Source: JADHLJ01 sp038146985
GTDB taxonomy: Bacteria > Pseudomonadota > Alphaproteobacteria > Thalassobaculales > Thalassobaculaceae
NCBI GenBank assembly: GCA_038146985.1
Contig: JAYQSQ010000016.1
Coordinates: forward strand, 1 to 64,000
Reading direction: 5' to 3'
Length of the DNA stretch: 64,000 nucleotides
How positions within the stretch are numbered: position 1 is the stretch's first letter; the number at the start of each line of letters is the position of its first letter. The notes below the pieces were generated by a model, which was given only the letters and a program-made list of their open reading frames with translations, was not told where the DNA came from and made no database searches. This document shows, one piece after another, positions 7,939 to 16,684 of this stretch. The position numbers were made by a program, and so were the translations under genes.

Positions 7939-9360
7939 ATGACTGTTTTCGACCATCCGGCCCGTCCGGAGATTTCCAATCCCATTGCGACGCTGTCCTG
8001 GAGCGGCGAGTTTCGCGCCACGCTGGTCCTGGCCTGGCCTCTGGTGCTCAGCCAACTGGCGACGGTGGCGATGTCCACGACCGATGTGGTCATGCTCGGC
8101 TGGCTGGGTCCGGTGTCCCTGGCGGCGTCGACCCTGGGGACCAGCGTCATTTTCCCGTTCGTCTTCTTCGGCATGGGGGTCCTGACCGCGGTGGCGGCGA
8201 TGTGTGCCCAGGAACTGGGCGCGCGCCGCTACCGGGGCGTGCGGCGGACGGTCCGGCAGGGCCTGTGGATCTCCGTCATGATGGCGCTGCCGTTCACCGT
8301 GTTGATCTGGCATGGCCGCGAGTTGCTGATCCTGATGAACCAGGATGCTGCGACGGCGGCGCTGGCCGAGCCTTATCTGCGCACCGCCGTCTGGTCGCTG
8401 CTGCCGAGTTTCGTCTATGTCGTGTTTCGGAACTTCGCTTCCGCACACGGCCGCCCCCGCGTCGCTTTGGTGGTGACGGTGGTGGCGATCTTCGTGAACG
8501 GACTTGCCGATTATGCGCTGATCTTCGGCAAGTTCGGCTTTCCGCGATGGGAGTTGTTCGGCGCCGGGCTGGCGACGACGATCATGCATATCTTCATGGC
8601 GGCGGCGATGCTGGGTTATGTGCTGTGGGACCGACGGTTTCGCCGGTATCGCATCCTCGGCCGGTTCTGGCGCTCGGACTGGCCAAGGTTCCTGGAACTC
8701 TTCCGGATCGGCGTGCCGGCCGGATTCATGACGCTGGCCGAGGCCGGTATGTTCGCGATCGCGGCGTTCCTGATCGGACCGTTCGGCTCGGCGCCGCTCG
8801 CGGGTCACGCGGTGGCCCTGCAATGCGCCGCCGTGACCTTCATGGTGCCTTTGGGAATCAGCCAGGCCGCGACGGTGCGCGTGGGCCTCGCCTGGGGGCG
8901 GGGCGACCAGACCGGCATAGGCCGCGCGGGGGCGACCTCGCAGGCCCTGGGCTTTGGTTTCGCCGTCCCGGCGGCGGCGGTGTTCTGGATATTCGGGCGC
9001 GAGTTGACAGGGCTGTACCTCGATCTCGACACGCCGGCCAATGCGCCGGCAATCGAATTTGCCGTCAGTTACCTCGCGGTGGCGGCGGTCTTTCAACTCG
9101 TCGATGGCGGCCAGGCCATCGCCGCCGGCGCGCTGCGCGGCCTCAACGATACGCGGGTGCCGATGATGCTCGCCTTGTTCTGCTATCTCGGACTCGGGTT
9201 CGGTTCGGCCGTGGTGCTGGCGTACGAATTCGGTCTCGAGGGCGCGGGCGTGTGGACCGGCCTCGCGATCGGGCTGGCGGCGGCCTGTCTTGCCTTGGTC
9301 TGGCGGTTTGCCGCTCGGCGGCGGTTCGGCCTCGGCCTGCCGCGCCGGGCGCTCGCCTGA
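7939..9360 (+). CDS. MATE-family multidrug/toxin efflux transporter
   Basis: This inner-membrane protein probably exports cationic compounds in exchange for H+ or Na+. The 473-residue length and about 12 hydrophobic segments in two similar halves fit the MATE fold. Typical N-lobe sequence is present (LAWPLVLSQLATVAMSTTDVVMLGWLG, residues about 30-57), including the family's small-residue-rich first two helices. The second lobe begins near FLELFRIGVPAGFMTLAEAGMF and carries GISQAATVRVGLAWGRGD. It follows a 217-base gap and converges on the next gene with only 7 bp between stops. The substrate is not predictable. Confidence 0.93.
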   Translation: MTVFDHPARPEISNPIATLSWSGEFRATLVLAWPLVLSQLATVAMSTTDVVMLGWLGPVSLAASTLGTSVIFPFVFFGMGVLTAVAAMCAQELGARRYRGVRRTVRQGLWISVMMALPFTVLIWHGRELLILMNQDAATAALAEPYLRTAVWSLLPSFVYVVFRNFASAHGRPRVALVVTVVAIFVNGLADYALIFGKFGFPRWELFGAGLATTIMHIFMAAAMLGYVLWDRRFRRYRILGRFWRSDWPRFLELFRIGVPAGFMTLAEAGMFAIAAFLIGPFGSAPLAGHAVALQCAAVTFMVPLGISQAATVRVGLAWGRGDQTGIGRAGATSQALGFGFAVPAAAVFWIFGRELTGLYLDLDTPANAPAIEFAVSYLAVAAVFQLVDGGQAIAAGALRGLNDTRVPMMLALFCYLGLGFGSAVVLAYEFGLEGAGVWTGLAIGLAAACLALVWRFAARRRFGLGLPRRALA

Positions 9361-9367
9361 GAGCGAT

Positions 9368-10270
9368 TCAGCCGATATCGGACAGCCCTGTGGCGACGAC
9401 TCGCTCGTACGGCATATCTCGGCTGATCAGCCCGCCCGAGATCAGCGCCGCTTTCAACCGCACCACCGGGGTCGCCGGCAGCGCTGTGGTCCGGGCCCAG
9501 ACGCAGGTGTCCCGGTAGCGGTTGATGATCCGGACAAGGGCGGCCCGGCTCAGGTCGGGAAAATACCCGGCGACAGCCGAGGCGAGGGCCTCCGCCGTCT
9601 CGGCGAACAGGACGGTCTGGGTCTTCGCCATCGCCCGGGTCATGGCAAGGCAGGTCTCGCGGTTTTCCTCAGCGAAACGGCGGGTGGTGTAGAAGGTCGT
9701 GTAGGCGGTGGCGCCGCGCTCGGCGAAGGCATGCCAGAGATGGCCGTCGCCGGAGGCCAGCAGGTCATCGGTATAGGGCTCGAAAAGCTGTACCACGTCG
9801 AGCGCGCCGGCGCGAAGCGCCGCCACGTTGCCGGCCATGGTGCCGTCCGCGACCCGGTTCAGCGCCGCCGGATCCAGGCCGGCGCGTTGGAGATCATCCT
9901 GGAAGCACATCCAGGGCGTCGGCACCTCGCTGACCGTGCCGATGCGGAGATCCTTGAGATCGGCGAAACGGAAGCGCGGGTTCGGTTCCCGGCCAACCAG
10001 GCTGAACGGCTCGCGCCCGACCACCATGCAGAAGCAGACCAGCGGGCAGTCCGGGTCGCGGTCGTGATGCAGCATCACCCGCATCGGCCCGCCCCAGGAA
10101 ACATCCGCCTCGCCCTCCAGCAACGCTTCGGCGGTCCGGTGGGTGGCCGGCGAGGTCCGGATCTCCACCTCGATACCCTCCGTCGCGAAGGCCTTGCAGG
10201 CATCGGCGAGATAGTAGGGGATATAGGCCGCCGCCCGCATGTTCTCATAAAGGATGATCGGCCGTGTCAT
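9368..10270 (-). CDS. ABC-type substrate-binding protein, NMT1/THI5-like, without signal peptide
   Basis: The 300-residue product has the THI5/NMT1 fold of periplasmic binding proteins for pyrimidine, taurine or nitrate-like ligands. Seen are RAAAYIPYYLADACKAFATEGI at the N-terminus, the domain-linking GGPMRVMLHHDRD, FADLKDLRIGTVSEV, and ALRAGALDVVQLFEPYTDDLL. The oddity is that the chain starts directly with the first beta strand (MTRPIILYENMRAA), so no signal peptide or lipobox is present. No ABC permease or ATPase lies nearby. The ATG overlaps the stop of the upstream phosphodiesterase gene (ATGA), so the two are translationally coupled. It may act as a cytosolic enzyme or binder rather than a transport component. 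Confidence 0.82.
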   Translation of the reverse strand: MTRPIILYENMRAAAYIPYYLADACKAFATEGIEVEIRTSPATHRTAEALLEGEADVSWGGPMRVMLHHDRDPDCPLVCFCMVVGREPFSLVGREPNPRFRFADLKDLRIGTVSEVPTPWMCFQDDLQRAGLDPAALNRVADGTMAGNVAALRAGALDVVQLFEPYTDDLLASGDGHLWHAFAERGATAYTTFYTTRRFAEENRETCLAMTRAMAKTQTVLFAETAEALASAVAGYFPDLSRAALVRIINRYRDTCVWARTTALPATPVVRLKAALISGGLISRDMPYERVVATGLSDIG

Positions 10271-11757
10271 GACGTGCGTTTTCCGCTTCTCAGATAACTG
10301 GTTCGGGCGCCGCCGACCTCGGCCACGGTCATCTCCTGGGAGTAGCTGCCCGAGGATGCCCGCTCGGTCCGCTCGCGCCAGGCGGGGACCGGACCGCCGC
10401 CGACAAAGGCTTCCGCGAGCGGTCGGCCCATCGCCGTGTCCGGCGGCTCGATCCCAAGGCCGTGCAGCATCGTCGGCATGATGTCGACAATGCCGGTCGG
10501 GACCTCGAAAGTGGTCTCCCGGCGCATGCAGTCGCCGCCGATCACCATCAGATTGTTGATCTCTGTCCGCTGCAGCCCGCCATGCATGCCGCCGCCGAGG
10601 GGGATGTCGCCGTTGTCAGCGCAGCAGAGCCCTGGATAGCCGAAACCGTTAACCCCTTCCGAAGAGCGCATGGTGTAATTGATGTCGGGCGAACGCTCGT
10701 TGAGGCCGTTGATCAGGCCCATGGGCAGCGCGCCGTTGCCGCCGTCGCGGGTGAAGGTGAGGCCGCACCAGTCCTGCTGCTGGAGGAAGGCGAGGACCTT
10801 GGCCACCAGGGCCGGGTCCCGGTCGCGCACGGTGATCTGGCCGGATGAGCTGCGTTTTACCGCCACGTCGACGCCATTGCCGAGCGCCTTGCCGGCCTTG
10901 AACCCCGCGTCCTTGAGCGCATCGATCACGTTCACCTGACGCGTCACGGTAATCTGGGCATGGTCGGAGGCGGCGATGATCTGCCATCCGGCCGCCCGGC
11001 CCTCTGCCTCCCACCAGTCGAGAATGCGCCCAAACCCGTCGTCGACACTGCGCACCGCGATGTCGCTTTCGGGCGTGCCGATGCCCTTGTAGTGGTAGGA
11101 GAGGTCCGGCTCGTTGTACCAGATCACCTGAATGTCGGCGTCGTGGTCCGGGATCATGTGCTCCAGCAGCACGCGCGTCGCGTAGTCGGCGACGGCGGTG
11201 TTCGGCAGGGTCTGCTCGGGCACCGGGCCGAAACGCCGGATGACGGCGTCGAAGTCGGCGGCCGGGCTCGACACCTCGGCGCCCCAGATCGAGAAGACCG
11301 GCTGGCCGAGCGCGGCGGCGTTGATGTTCAGCAGCCGCGCGTTGCCGATCTTTCCGGTGGTCAGCACCGCGTATTTCCGGCCCGCGCGGGCCATCACCTC
11401 GCCCAGGTTTTCCGCCTTCTGGAGCCTGCCGTAAACGTCCTTCGCCTTGGTCATCCGAGGCGTGTCCGAGGTATCCATCGGCCCGTCATAGCCGAGGACC
11501 GGGTCATAGAACGCATTCGCCATGATGCCGTGACCGGCACCCGCATTGGCGCCTTCCGCCAGTGTTGCGCCACCCGCGAACGCGCCGGTCACGAAGCTCG
11601 AAACCTGGACCCGGGTTTCCGAGGGAAAGGCCGAGGTGCTGTTGGGAAAATCGCACCAGGCGCCTCGGAACCGGTGCAGGTTCGGCATCAGATCCGGACG
11701 GATCATATCCCGCCGCAGGCCATCAAAGAGGACAAAGAGGAATCGGGTGCGCGGCAT
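10267..11757 (-). CDS. Alkaline phosphatase superfamily phosphodiesterase
   Basis: This is a metal-dependent hydrolase of the type I phosphodiesterase/nucleotide pyrophosphatase group. The N-terminus RTRFLFVLFDGLRRDMI supplies the first metal-binding Asp, and NSTSAFPSETRVQVSSFVTG places the catalytic Ser/Thr region at about residues 38-56. Further metal ligands are seen in NEPDLSYHYKG, ASDHAQI and GMHGGL. The 496-residue product has no signal peptide. The start at 11757 has GGAG at good spacing and matches the family start; an upstream ATG at 11811 would add a proline-rich stretch of 18 residues. It overlaps the following binding-protein gene by 4 bp. The substrate is unknown; phosphonate or nucleotide esters are possible. 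Confidence 0.87.
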   Translation of the reverse strand: MPRTRFLFVLFDGLRRDMIRPDLMPNLHRFRGAWCDFPNSTSAFPSETRVQVSSFVTGAFAGGATLAEGANAGAGHGIMANAFYDPVLGYDGPMDTSDTPRMTKAKDVYGRLQKAENLGEVMARAGRKYAVLTTGKIGNARLLNINAAALGQPVFSIWGAEVSSPAADFDAVIRRFGPVPEQTLPNTAVADYATRVLLEHMIPDHDADIQVIWYNEPDLSYHYKGIGTPESDIAVRSVDDGFGRILDWWEAEGRAAGWQIIAASDHAQITVTRQVNVIDALKDAGFKAGKALGNGVDVAVKRSSSGQITVRDRDPALVAKVLAFLQQQDWCGLTFTRDGGNGALPMGLINGLNERSPDINYTMRSSEGVNGFGYPGLCCADNGDIPLGGGMHGGLQRTEINNLMVIGGDCMRRETTFEVPTGIVDIMPTMLHGLGIEPPDTAMGRPLAEAFVGGGPVPAWRERTERASSGSYSQEMTVAEVGGARTSYLRSGKRTS

Positions 11758-11852
11758 GGACGGCTCCGGCGGCGGGGACGGAACGTCACTATGGCGAGGC
11801 TTGCGGGTCATGAAAAGACGCCTCGCGGCCGGTTCCGGATATCAGGTCGTGT

Positions 11853-12785
11853 TCAGTCCGGCCGATTGCCGCCGGGCAGTCTGGCATTGCCGCGGTAGAG
11901 CTCGATGAAGGCCCGGCGCAGGTCCTCGTCATCGGCCATCGCGGCGAAACGGCGGGCCATGGCGTCCATGTGGGCGCGGACCGGCGCCTCGTCGCCACCG
12001 GAGAGGCGCGGAAAATAGTCCCGCGTGGCGACGTCCATGATGAACTGCTTGAGCACGACCTCGGCGAAGTCGAGGCCGGTCGGCCGCAATCCGCTGAAAG
12101 TCAGATGGATCGAAAGTGGCCCGAGACTGGTTGCCTGATGAAACATGCCCCTTGGAAGATAGAGCAGGTCTCCCGGCTGCAGGTCGATCGCGCGGAAGCG
12201 GTCGTGTTCCCGGGCGTGGCGTTTCAGATGGTCGTGGTCGATCTTGAAAAGATTGGAGGCGACCATGCCCTTGGCGACCGACGTGCCGACGGTCCAGCGC
12301 TTGGTGCCGTGAAGCTGAAGCACCACGACCTCGTGGTCGTCGGCGTGCAGGTCCTGAGCGTCCCGGCGGTTGGGCGAGATATAGGCGTTGACCCCGGTCC
12401 GCGCCGACAGTCCCCTAGCGATCTCGCCGGCCATCGCGGCTACCGTCGGATGGATCGTGTCGATCTTGTTGACAATCACCGGCCCGCCGCTCTCGAGCAA
12501 GGCATCAAGGCCCTCGGCCAGCGGCTGGTCCCGGTTGGCGGCCGGATCGATATCGACGAAGGTCCGATGACCCTCGTTCCGCAGGGGCTGACCGCCGAGG
12601 ATCGCGCGCCAACCGCCGATGGTTTCGAGACCGGTCTCCGGCAATTTCCGGGCCGTCAGATGCAGCGGTTTGCGGGCGAAATGTTCTTCCTCGAACCGTT
12701 CCGGCGAGATCGGATCGATCAGCGAGGTCCAGGAGAAATCCAATAGCCGGCCTCCGACCGTGTCAGTCCCTTCACCGTTCAGCAT
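11853..12785 (-). CDS. JmjC-type cupin (ribosomal-oxygenase-like 2-oxoglutarate dioxygenase)
   Basis: The 310-residue product is a cupin of the Cupin_4/JmjC group, relatives of the ribosomal oxygenases that hydroxylate protein side chains with Fe(II) and 2-oxoglutarate. The iron triad is intact: H147 and D149 in DLHADDHE, and H216 in MFHQAT. The preceding FARKPLHL and the strand VVVLQLHGTKRW are typical. The start at 12785 puts the gene 7 bp after the stop of the TPR/GT41 gene, so the pair is an operon. Both partners may modify protein side chains, one by hydroxylation and one by sugar transfer, which makes the pairing notable. The target is unknown. Confidence 0.85.
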   Translation of the reverse strand: MLNGEGTDTVGGRLLDFSWTSLIDPISPERFEEEHFARKPLHLTARKLPETGLETIGGWRAILGGQPLRNEGHRTFVDIDPAANRDQPLAEGLDALLESGGPVIVNKIDTIHPTVAAMAGEIARGLSARTGVNAYISPNRRDAQDLHADDHEVVVLQLHGTKRWTVGTSVAKGMVASNLFKIDHDHLKRHAREHDRFRAIDLQPGDLLYLPRGMFHQATSLGPLSIHLTFSGLRPTGLDFAEVVLKQFIMDVATRDYFPRLSGGDEAPVRAHMDAMARRFAAMADDEDLRRAFIELYRGNARLPGGNRPD

Positions 12786-12792
12786 TGCGAAT

Positions 12793-14874
12793 TCACTCCG
12801 CGATTTCAATCGAGGCGGGCGGTTTTCCGGCGCGGTGGCGCGCGGCGATCTCGCGGTAGCCGGTTTCCAGGGCGCGGACATAGCGGTCCCGGTCGAAAAG
12901 CGGTGCGGTGGCGTGGGCGGCGCGGAGTTGCTTTCGCAGGGTCTCGAGGGCGCCCGGCGCCGCGCAGAGGTCCACTGCCTTGGCAACGAACGAATTCCAG
13001 TCTTCGGTGATCAGATCAGCGGCGCCGGCGGCCCGCAGCACGCTCGCGGCGACACGCGAGGCGAAGGCATCACCGGTCCTGGTGACCAGCGGACAGGCCC
13101 GGGACATCAACTCGGCCGCGGTCGAATGCGCGGTATGCGGGAAGGTGTCCAGAAAGAGGTCGGCCAGCGGCAGCCGCGCCAGATGGTCGGCGTGGTCGGG
13201 CCGGAAGCGCGCGAAGATCAATCGGTCCACGGCCACGCCCCGGCGCCGGGCGGCGGCGCGCAGATTGGCCCCGTGGGGCGCCGGCCCGTCCAGCAGCCAG
13301 AGCACCGCATCCGGCACCGCCCGCAGGATCGCGCACCACGCCTCGAAAGCCTCGGGCGTGATCTTGTAGGCGGTGTGAAAGGCGCCGAGCACCAGCCGGT
13401 CCTCGGGCAAGCCCTCCTCGGCCCGGTTCGGAGGATCGGCCCGGCGGCCTTCGGCCGGCACCGGCAGGTAGCAATGCGGCATCCAGACGATGTGCTCGGC
13501 ATAGGCCGAATCGGTGCCGGGCGCGATGGTGACGTGGTCATTGACCAGATAGTCGTGCAGACCGCCGCTGGTGCCCGGAAACCCGAGGAAATTGACCAGG
13601 ACCGGCGCCGGGCGCTGGGCGATCACGCCGGGATGGCCTTGGGAGTAGCCGTCGAGATCCACCAGGATCTCGATACCGTCGGCGACGATCCGGTCGTGGA
13701 TCTCTTCTTCCGTCGCCTGGGCGAGGGAACGAAAGTGCTCCACGCAATCCCGCGCCCGGCGATGGATCTCATGCGTCCCGTGATCCCGGGTGGCATAGGC
13801 GAACACCTCGAATTGGGTTCTGTCGTGGCGTTCCAGCACCTCGATGATGCAGCGCCCGACCGGATGCTCGCCGAAATGTGGCGAAAGGTAGCCGAGCCTG
13901 ATCCGGCCCGCGCCGCCGCGCGCGGCTCGCGCCTGCCGAACCGGCGCCGGTATGGAGGCGAAATGGGCATCCGCCGTTGCGCGGGCCGCCATGAGCTGAA
14001 CATTCGGATCGGCGCTCCACGCCAGGGTAAAGGCGGGTTGCGCACTGGCCAGGCCGGCGTCGAGGAACAGGTCATGGACGCGGGAAAGCAAAGCCAGATC
14101 GCCGTCCCAGTCGCATTCCTGCCGCCTGCACCACATCAGGCCGAGCAATGCGTCCCCGGTCTCCGGCGCGGCGGCGAGCGCCCGGCGAAAATGGTCCGCC
14201 GCCTCCGGATTGCGCCACAGGCGCCTCAGCGTATAGCCGGCGGCGGTGCGCAGCCGCGGGCTTTCCTTCACGCCGAGCGCGGCGGTGAGGATTGCCAGGG
14301 CGCTCTCATGGTCGTTGCGGGCGCCGAAATGGCGCGCCGCCTTTTCGACCAGAGCGATGGATCCGGGGTCGGCCACGCAGGCGTGCCGCAAAAAGCGCGA
14401 GACCTCCTGCGTCCGATCCCTGGTGAGATCCGCGCGGCGTTCCAGATAGCGGGGCGTCCCGGGTTCCAGCAGAAGGGCGCGCCGGTTGGCGGCGCGGGCA
14501 GCGGCGATCTGGTTCTCGCCGCGCGCATGAAGCGAGGTCGCGTGCCAGGCCAGCGCCAAAGTCGGATCGATGATGGCGAGAAGCCGGTGCCGCCGGGCCC
14601 AGTCCGCGGGCTTGTCCAGTCCTTCTTCCACCGCCGCCAGGTTGATCCGCGCCGCGCGGCCCGCCGGCGTGACGATCACCGCGCGCCGTAGATGGTCCTT
14701 CGCCGCCTCGGCATCGCCGGCCGCGTTCTCGATCAGGCCGGCCAGCTGATACGCCGCGCCGGCGATCTCCGTCGAACCGTGGAAAAGCGACCGGCAGAGC
14801 GCCTTGGCCGCGCCGTGCTCTCCGGCTTGGAACAGCGCGACGGCGGATTTCAGGCGTTCCGGTTGATCGGACAT
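12793..14874 (-). CDS. TPR protein with O-GlcNAc transferase/SPINDLY-like GT41 domain
   Basis: This is a probable cytosolic glycosyltransferase of the OGT/SPINDLY type, which adds a sugar to Ser/Thr of proteins. The 693 residues split into an N-terminal TPR region (about 1-270; repeats such as AAYQLAGLIENAAGDAEAAKDHLRRA) and a GT41 domain from about residue 320 (RLGYLSPHFGEHPVGR) to the end. The domain carries LVNFLGFPGTSG, EDRLVLGAFHTAYKITPE, DLFLDTFPHTAHSTA and SRVAASVLRAAG, which align with the sugar-nucleotide site of bacterial homologues. The ATG at 14874 follows a long in-frame open stretch without coding character. It is first in an operon with the JmjC cupin. Bacterial relatives often modify flagellin or surface proteins; none is encoded here. 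Confidence 0.9.
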   Translation of the reverse strand: MSDQPERLKSAVALFQAGEHGAAKALCRSLFHGSTEIAGAAYQLAGLIENAAGDAEAAKDHLRRAVIVTPAGRAARINLAAVEEGLDKPADWARRHRLLAIIDPTLALAWHATSLHARGENQIAAARAANRRALLLEPGTPRYLERRADLTRDRTQEVSRFLRHACVADPGSIALVEKAARHFGARNDHESALAILTAALGVKESPRLRTAAGYTLRRLWRNPEAADHFRRALAAAPETGDALLGLMWCRRQECDWDGDLALLSRVHDLFLDAGLASAQPAFTLAWSADPNVQLMAARATADAHFASIPAPVRQARAARGGAGRIRLGYLSPHFGEHPVGRCIIEVLERHDRTQFEVFAYATRDHGTHEIHRRARDCVEHFRSLAQATEEEIHDRIVADGIEILVDLDGYSQGHPGVIAQRPAPVLVNFLGFPGTSGGLHDYLVNDHVTIAPGTDSAYAEHIVWMPHCYLPVPAEGRRADPPNRAEEGLPEDRLVLGAFHTAYKITPEAFEAWCAILRAVPDAVLWLLDGPAPHGANLRAAARRRGVAVDRLIFARFRPDHADHLARLPLADLFLDTFPHTAHSTAAELMSRACPLVTRTGDAFASRVAASVLRAAGAADLITEDWNSFVAKAVDLCAAPGALETLRKQLRAAHATAPLFDRDRYVRALETGYREIAARHRAGKPPASIEIAE

Positions 14875-15040
14875 GGTTTCGGCTTCGCGTTGGTCGGCAC
14901 GGGGGGTGTTTAGCACTCCATGTCTCCGGCGTCCCGGACCTTCCTTTGCGCGACGCGGTCGGTTGTCGCGGGGGCCGGCGGCGGTCTTGCGCTCGCCTGC
15001 GATCCGGGCCAGTAAGACCGGGACAGCGAGGGAGCGCGCC

Positions 15041-15904
15041 ATGTACCGATCAACCGACACCCAGAAGGAAGAGGCAAGGGTCTGGTTCGAGTCCCTGAGA
15101 GACCGGATCTGCGCCGCCTTCGAAGCGGTCGAACGAGACCATGACGGCCCGTTCCGGGACCGCGCCCCGGGACGCTTCAAGCGCAAGACCTGGCAGCGCG
15201 AGGGCGGCGGCGGGGGCGTGATGTCGATCATGCAAGGCCGGGTCTTTGAGAAGGTCGGCGTCAACGTCTCCACCGTGATGGGCGAGTTTTCCGAGGATTT
15301 CCGCAAGCAGATACCCGGCGCGGCGGAAGATCCCCGCTTCTGGGCGTCGGGAATATCCTTGGTCGCCCACATGCAATCGCCAAAAGTGCCGGCGGTTCAC
15401 ATGAACACCCGGCACATCTCGACCACCCAGTCCTGGTTCGGAGGCGGCGCGGATCTGACGCCGATGATGCCCGACGACGCCGATACAGAAACCTTCCACG
15501 CTGCCCTCAAGGCCGCCTGTGACGCGCATGATCCGGCCTACTATCCGCGCTACAAGAAATGGTGCGACGACTATTTCTTTCTGCCGCACCGGAACGAGCC
15601 GCGCGGCATTGGCGGGATTTTTTACGACCAGCTTGGCGAGGATTTCGACCGGGATTTCGCCTTCACCCGGGATGTCGGCGAGGCGTTTCTCGATGTCTAT
15701 CCCCGGATCGCGCGGCGGCATATGAACGAGAGCTGGACCGAGGCCGAGCGCCATCACCAGCTGGTCCGGCGCGGCCGCTATGTGGAGTTCAACCTGATCT
15801 ACGACCGGGGAACCCTTTTCGGCCTGAAGACCGGCGGCAATACCGAGGCCATCCTGATGAGCCTGCCGCCGGAAGTGATCTGGCCGGCGCCCAACATGGA
15901 CTGA
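15041..15904 (+). CDS. hemF: Oxygen-dependent coproporphyrinogen III oxidase
   Basis: HemF catalyses the aerobic oxidative decarboxylation of coproporphyrinogen III to protoporphyrinogen IX in the cytosol. The 287-residue size is typical. Highly conserved stretches are all present: QREGGGGGVMSIMQGRVFEKVGVN, VHMNTRHI (substrate/metal His), WFGGGADLTP, KKWCDDYFFLPHR, RGIGGIFYD, and the C-terminal YVEFNLIYDRGTLFGLKTGGNTE. The ATG at 15041 has GAGGGAG upstream. The gene is divergent from the TPR/GT41 gene across 166 bp and ends 12 bp from the convergent hydratase gene. The window's multiheme cytochromes would make heme supply relevant, but hemF is a housekeeping gene. Confidence 0.98.
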   Translation: MYRSTDTQKEEARVWFESLRDRICAAFEAVERDHDGPFRDRAPGRFKRKTWQREGGGGGVMSIMQGRVFEKVGVNVSTVMGEFSEDFRKQIPGAAEDPRFWASGISLVAHMQSPKVPAVHMNTRHISTTQSWFGGGADLTPMMPDDADTETFHAALKAACDAHDPAYYPRYKKWCDDYFFLPHRNEPRGIGGIFYDQLGEDFDRDFAFTRDVGEAFLDVYPRIARRHMNESWTEAERHHQLVRRGRYVEFNLIYDRGTLFGLKTGGNTEAILMSLPPEVIWPAPNMD

Positions 15905-15916
15905 TCCCGATCTATT

Positions 15917-16684
15917 TTACTTATAGGTGATCGATGCCGAGCCAAGGCCGGAATAGTCGGCGCGCACGGTCATGCCGTCCGCCGCGAAATCGACGCCGTT
16001 CCAGGACCCTGTCGTGATGATGTCGCCGGCCTTCAAACCACGGTTTGCCAGGACCGGTGCGCGGGTGCCCACATGGCTCGCCAGCCAGGCGATCAGCGCG
16101 AAGGGATCGCCGCCCGGAAATCCCTTGTCCGCGGGCTTGACGGTCCCGCCCAAGGCCAGGGTCGCGGTCAAGGATTTCAGTGCCGTGTCGCTGGGCAGGG
16201 GGATTTCCGGCCCCACGACCAGCGCGTGGTTCGACTGGTTGTCGGCGAGCGCCCAGTGCCGGTCCTGGACCGGCCAGCCGGCATAGCGGGTCTCGACGAC
16301 CTCGATCGCGACCATGGCGGTGGCGACGGCCTCGCGGGCCTGGGCGCCGGTATAGGGACCGCCGCCGGGCGGCAGATCGCGGGCGAGCCGGAACGCGACC
16401 TCGCATTCCACCGCCTTCAGGCGCAGCGCATTGGGAAAGGTCGCGGGCGAGGTGAAAACCCGCGAGGCGAGAATCGGAGCGCAGGTCTCGGGAAAGTCCG
16501 CGGCGGCCGGTCCGACCTTCCAGGCGCCGACCGGCTCGCCGGAAAGCGTGACCGCGGCATCTTGGATCGCGTAGGCCGCGGCGACGCTGTCCGGCGCACT
16601 CGCGCCCGGAAAACCGGCAAGGGCGGTATTGCTCGTCCGCGCGTCGATCAAGGCTCGCGCGGCGGTCTCGGCGGTGCTGGTCAT
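15917..16684 (-). CDS. 2-keto-4-pentenoate hydratase/fumarylacetoacetate hydrolase-fold protein
   Basis: The 255-residue product has the FAH/MhpD fold. These enzymes hydrate 2-hydroxypenta-2,4-dienoate or decarboxylate related keto acids with a divalent metal. The metal-binding region VECEVAFRLARDLPP (E-x-E) is at about residues 92-106, followed by ALADNQSNHALVVG and the C-terminal GLKAGDIITTGSWNG. The ATG at 16684 overlaps the stop of the CCA-type gene by 4 bases (ATGA), so it is the last gene of the DUF1285-Nudix-CCA transcript. No other aromatic-degradation gene is nearby, so the natural substrate is uncertain. Confidence 0.88.
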   Translation of the reverse strand: MTSTAETAARALIDARTSNTALAGFPGASAPDSVAAAYAIQDAAVTLSGEPVGAWKVGPAAADFPETCAPILASRVFTSPATFPNALRLKAVECEVAFRLARDLPPGGGPYTGAQAREAVATAMVAIEVVETRYAGWPVQDRHWALADNQSNHALVVGPEIPLPSDTALKSLTATLALGGTVKPADKGFPGGDPFALIAWLASHVGTRAPVLANRGLKAGDIITTGSWNGVDFAADGMTVRADYSGLGSASITYK

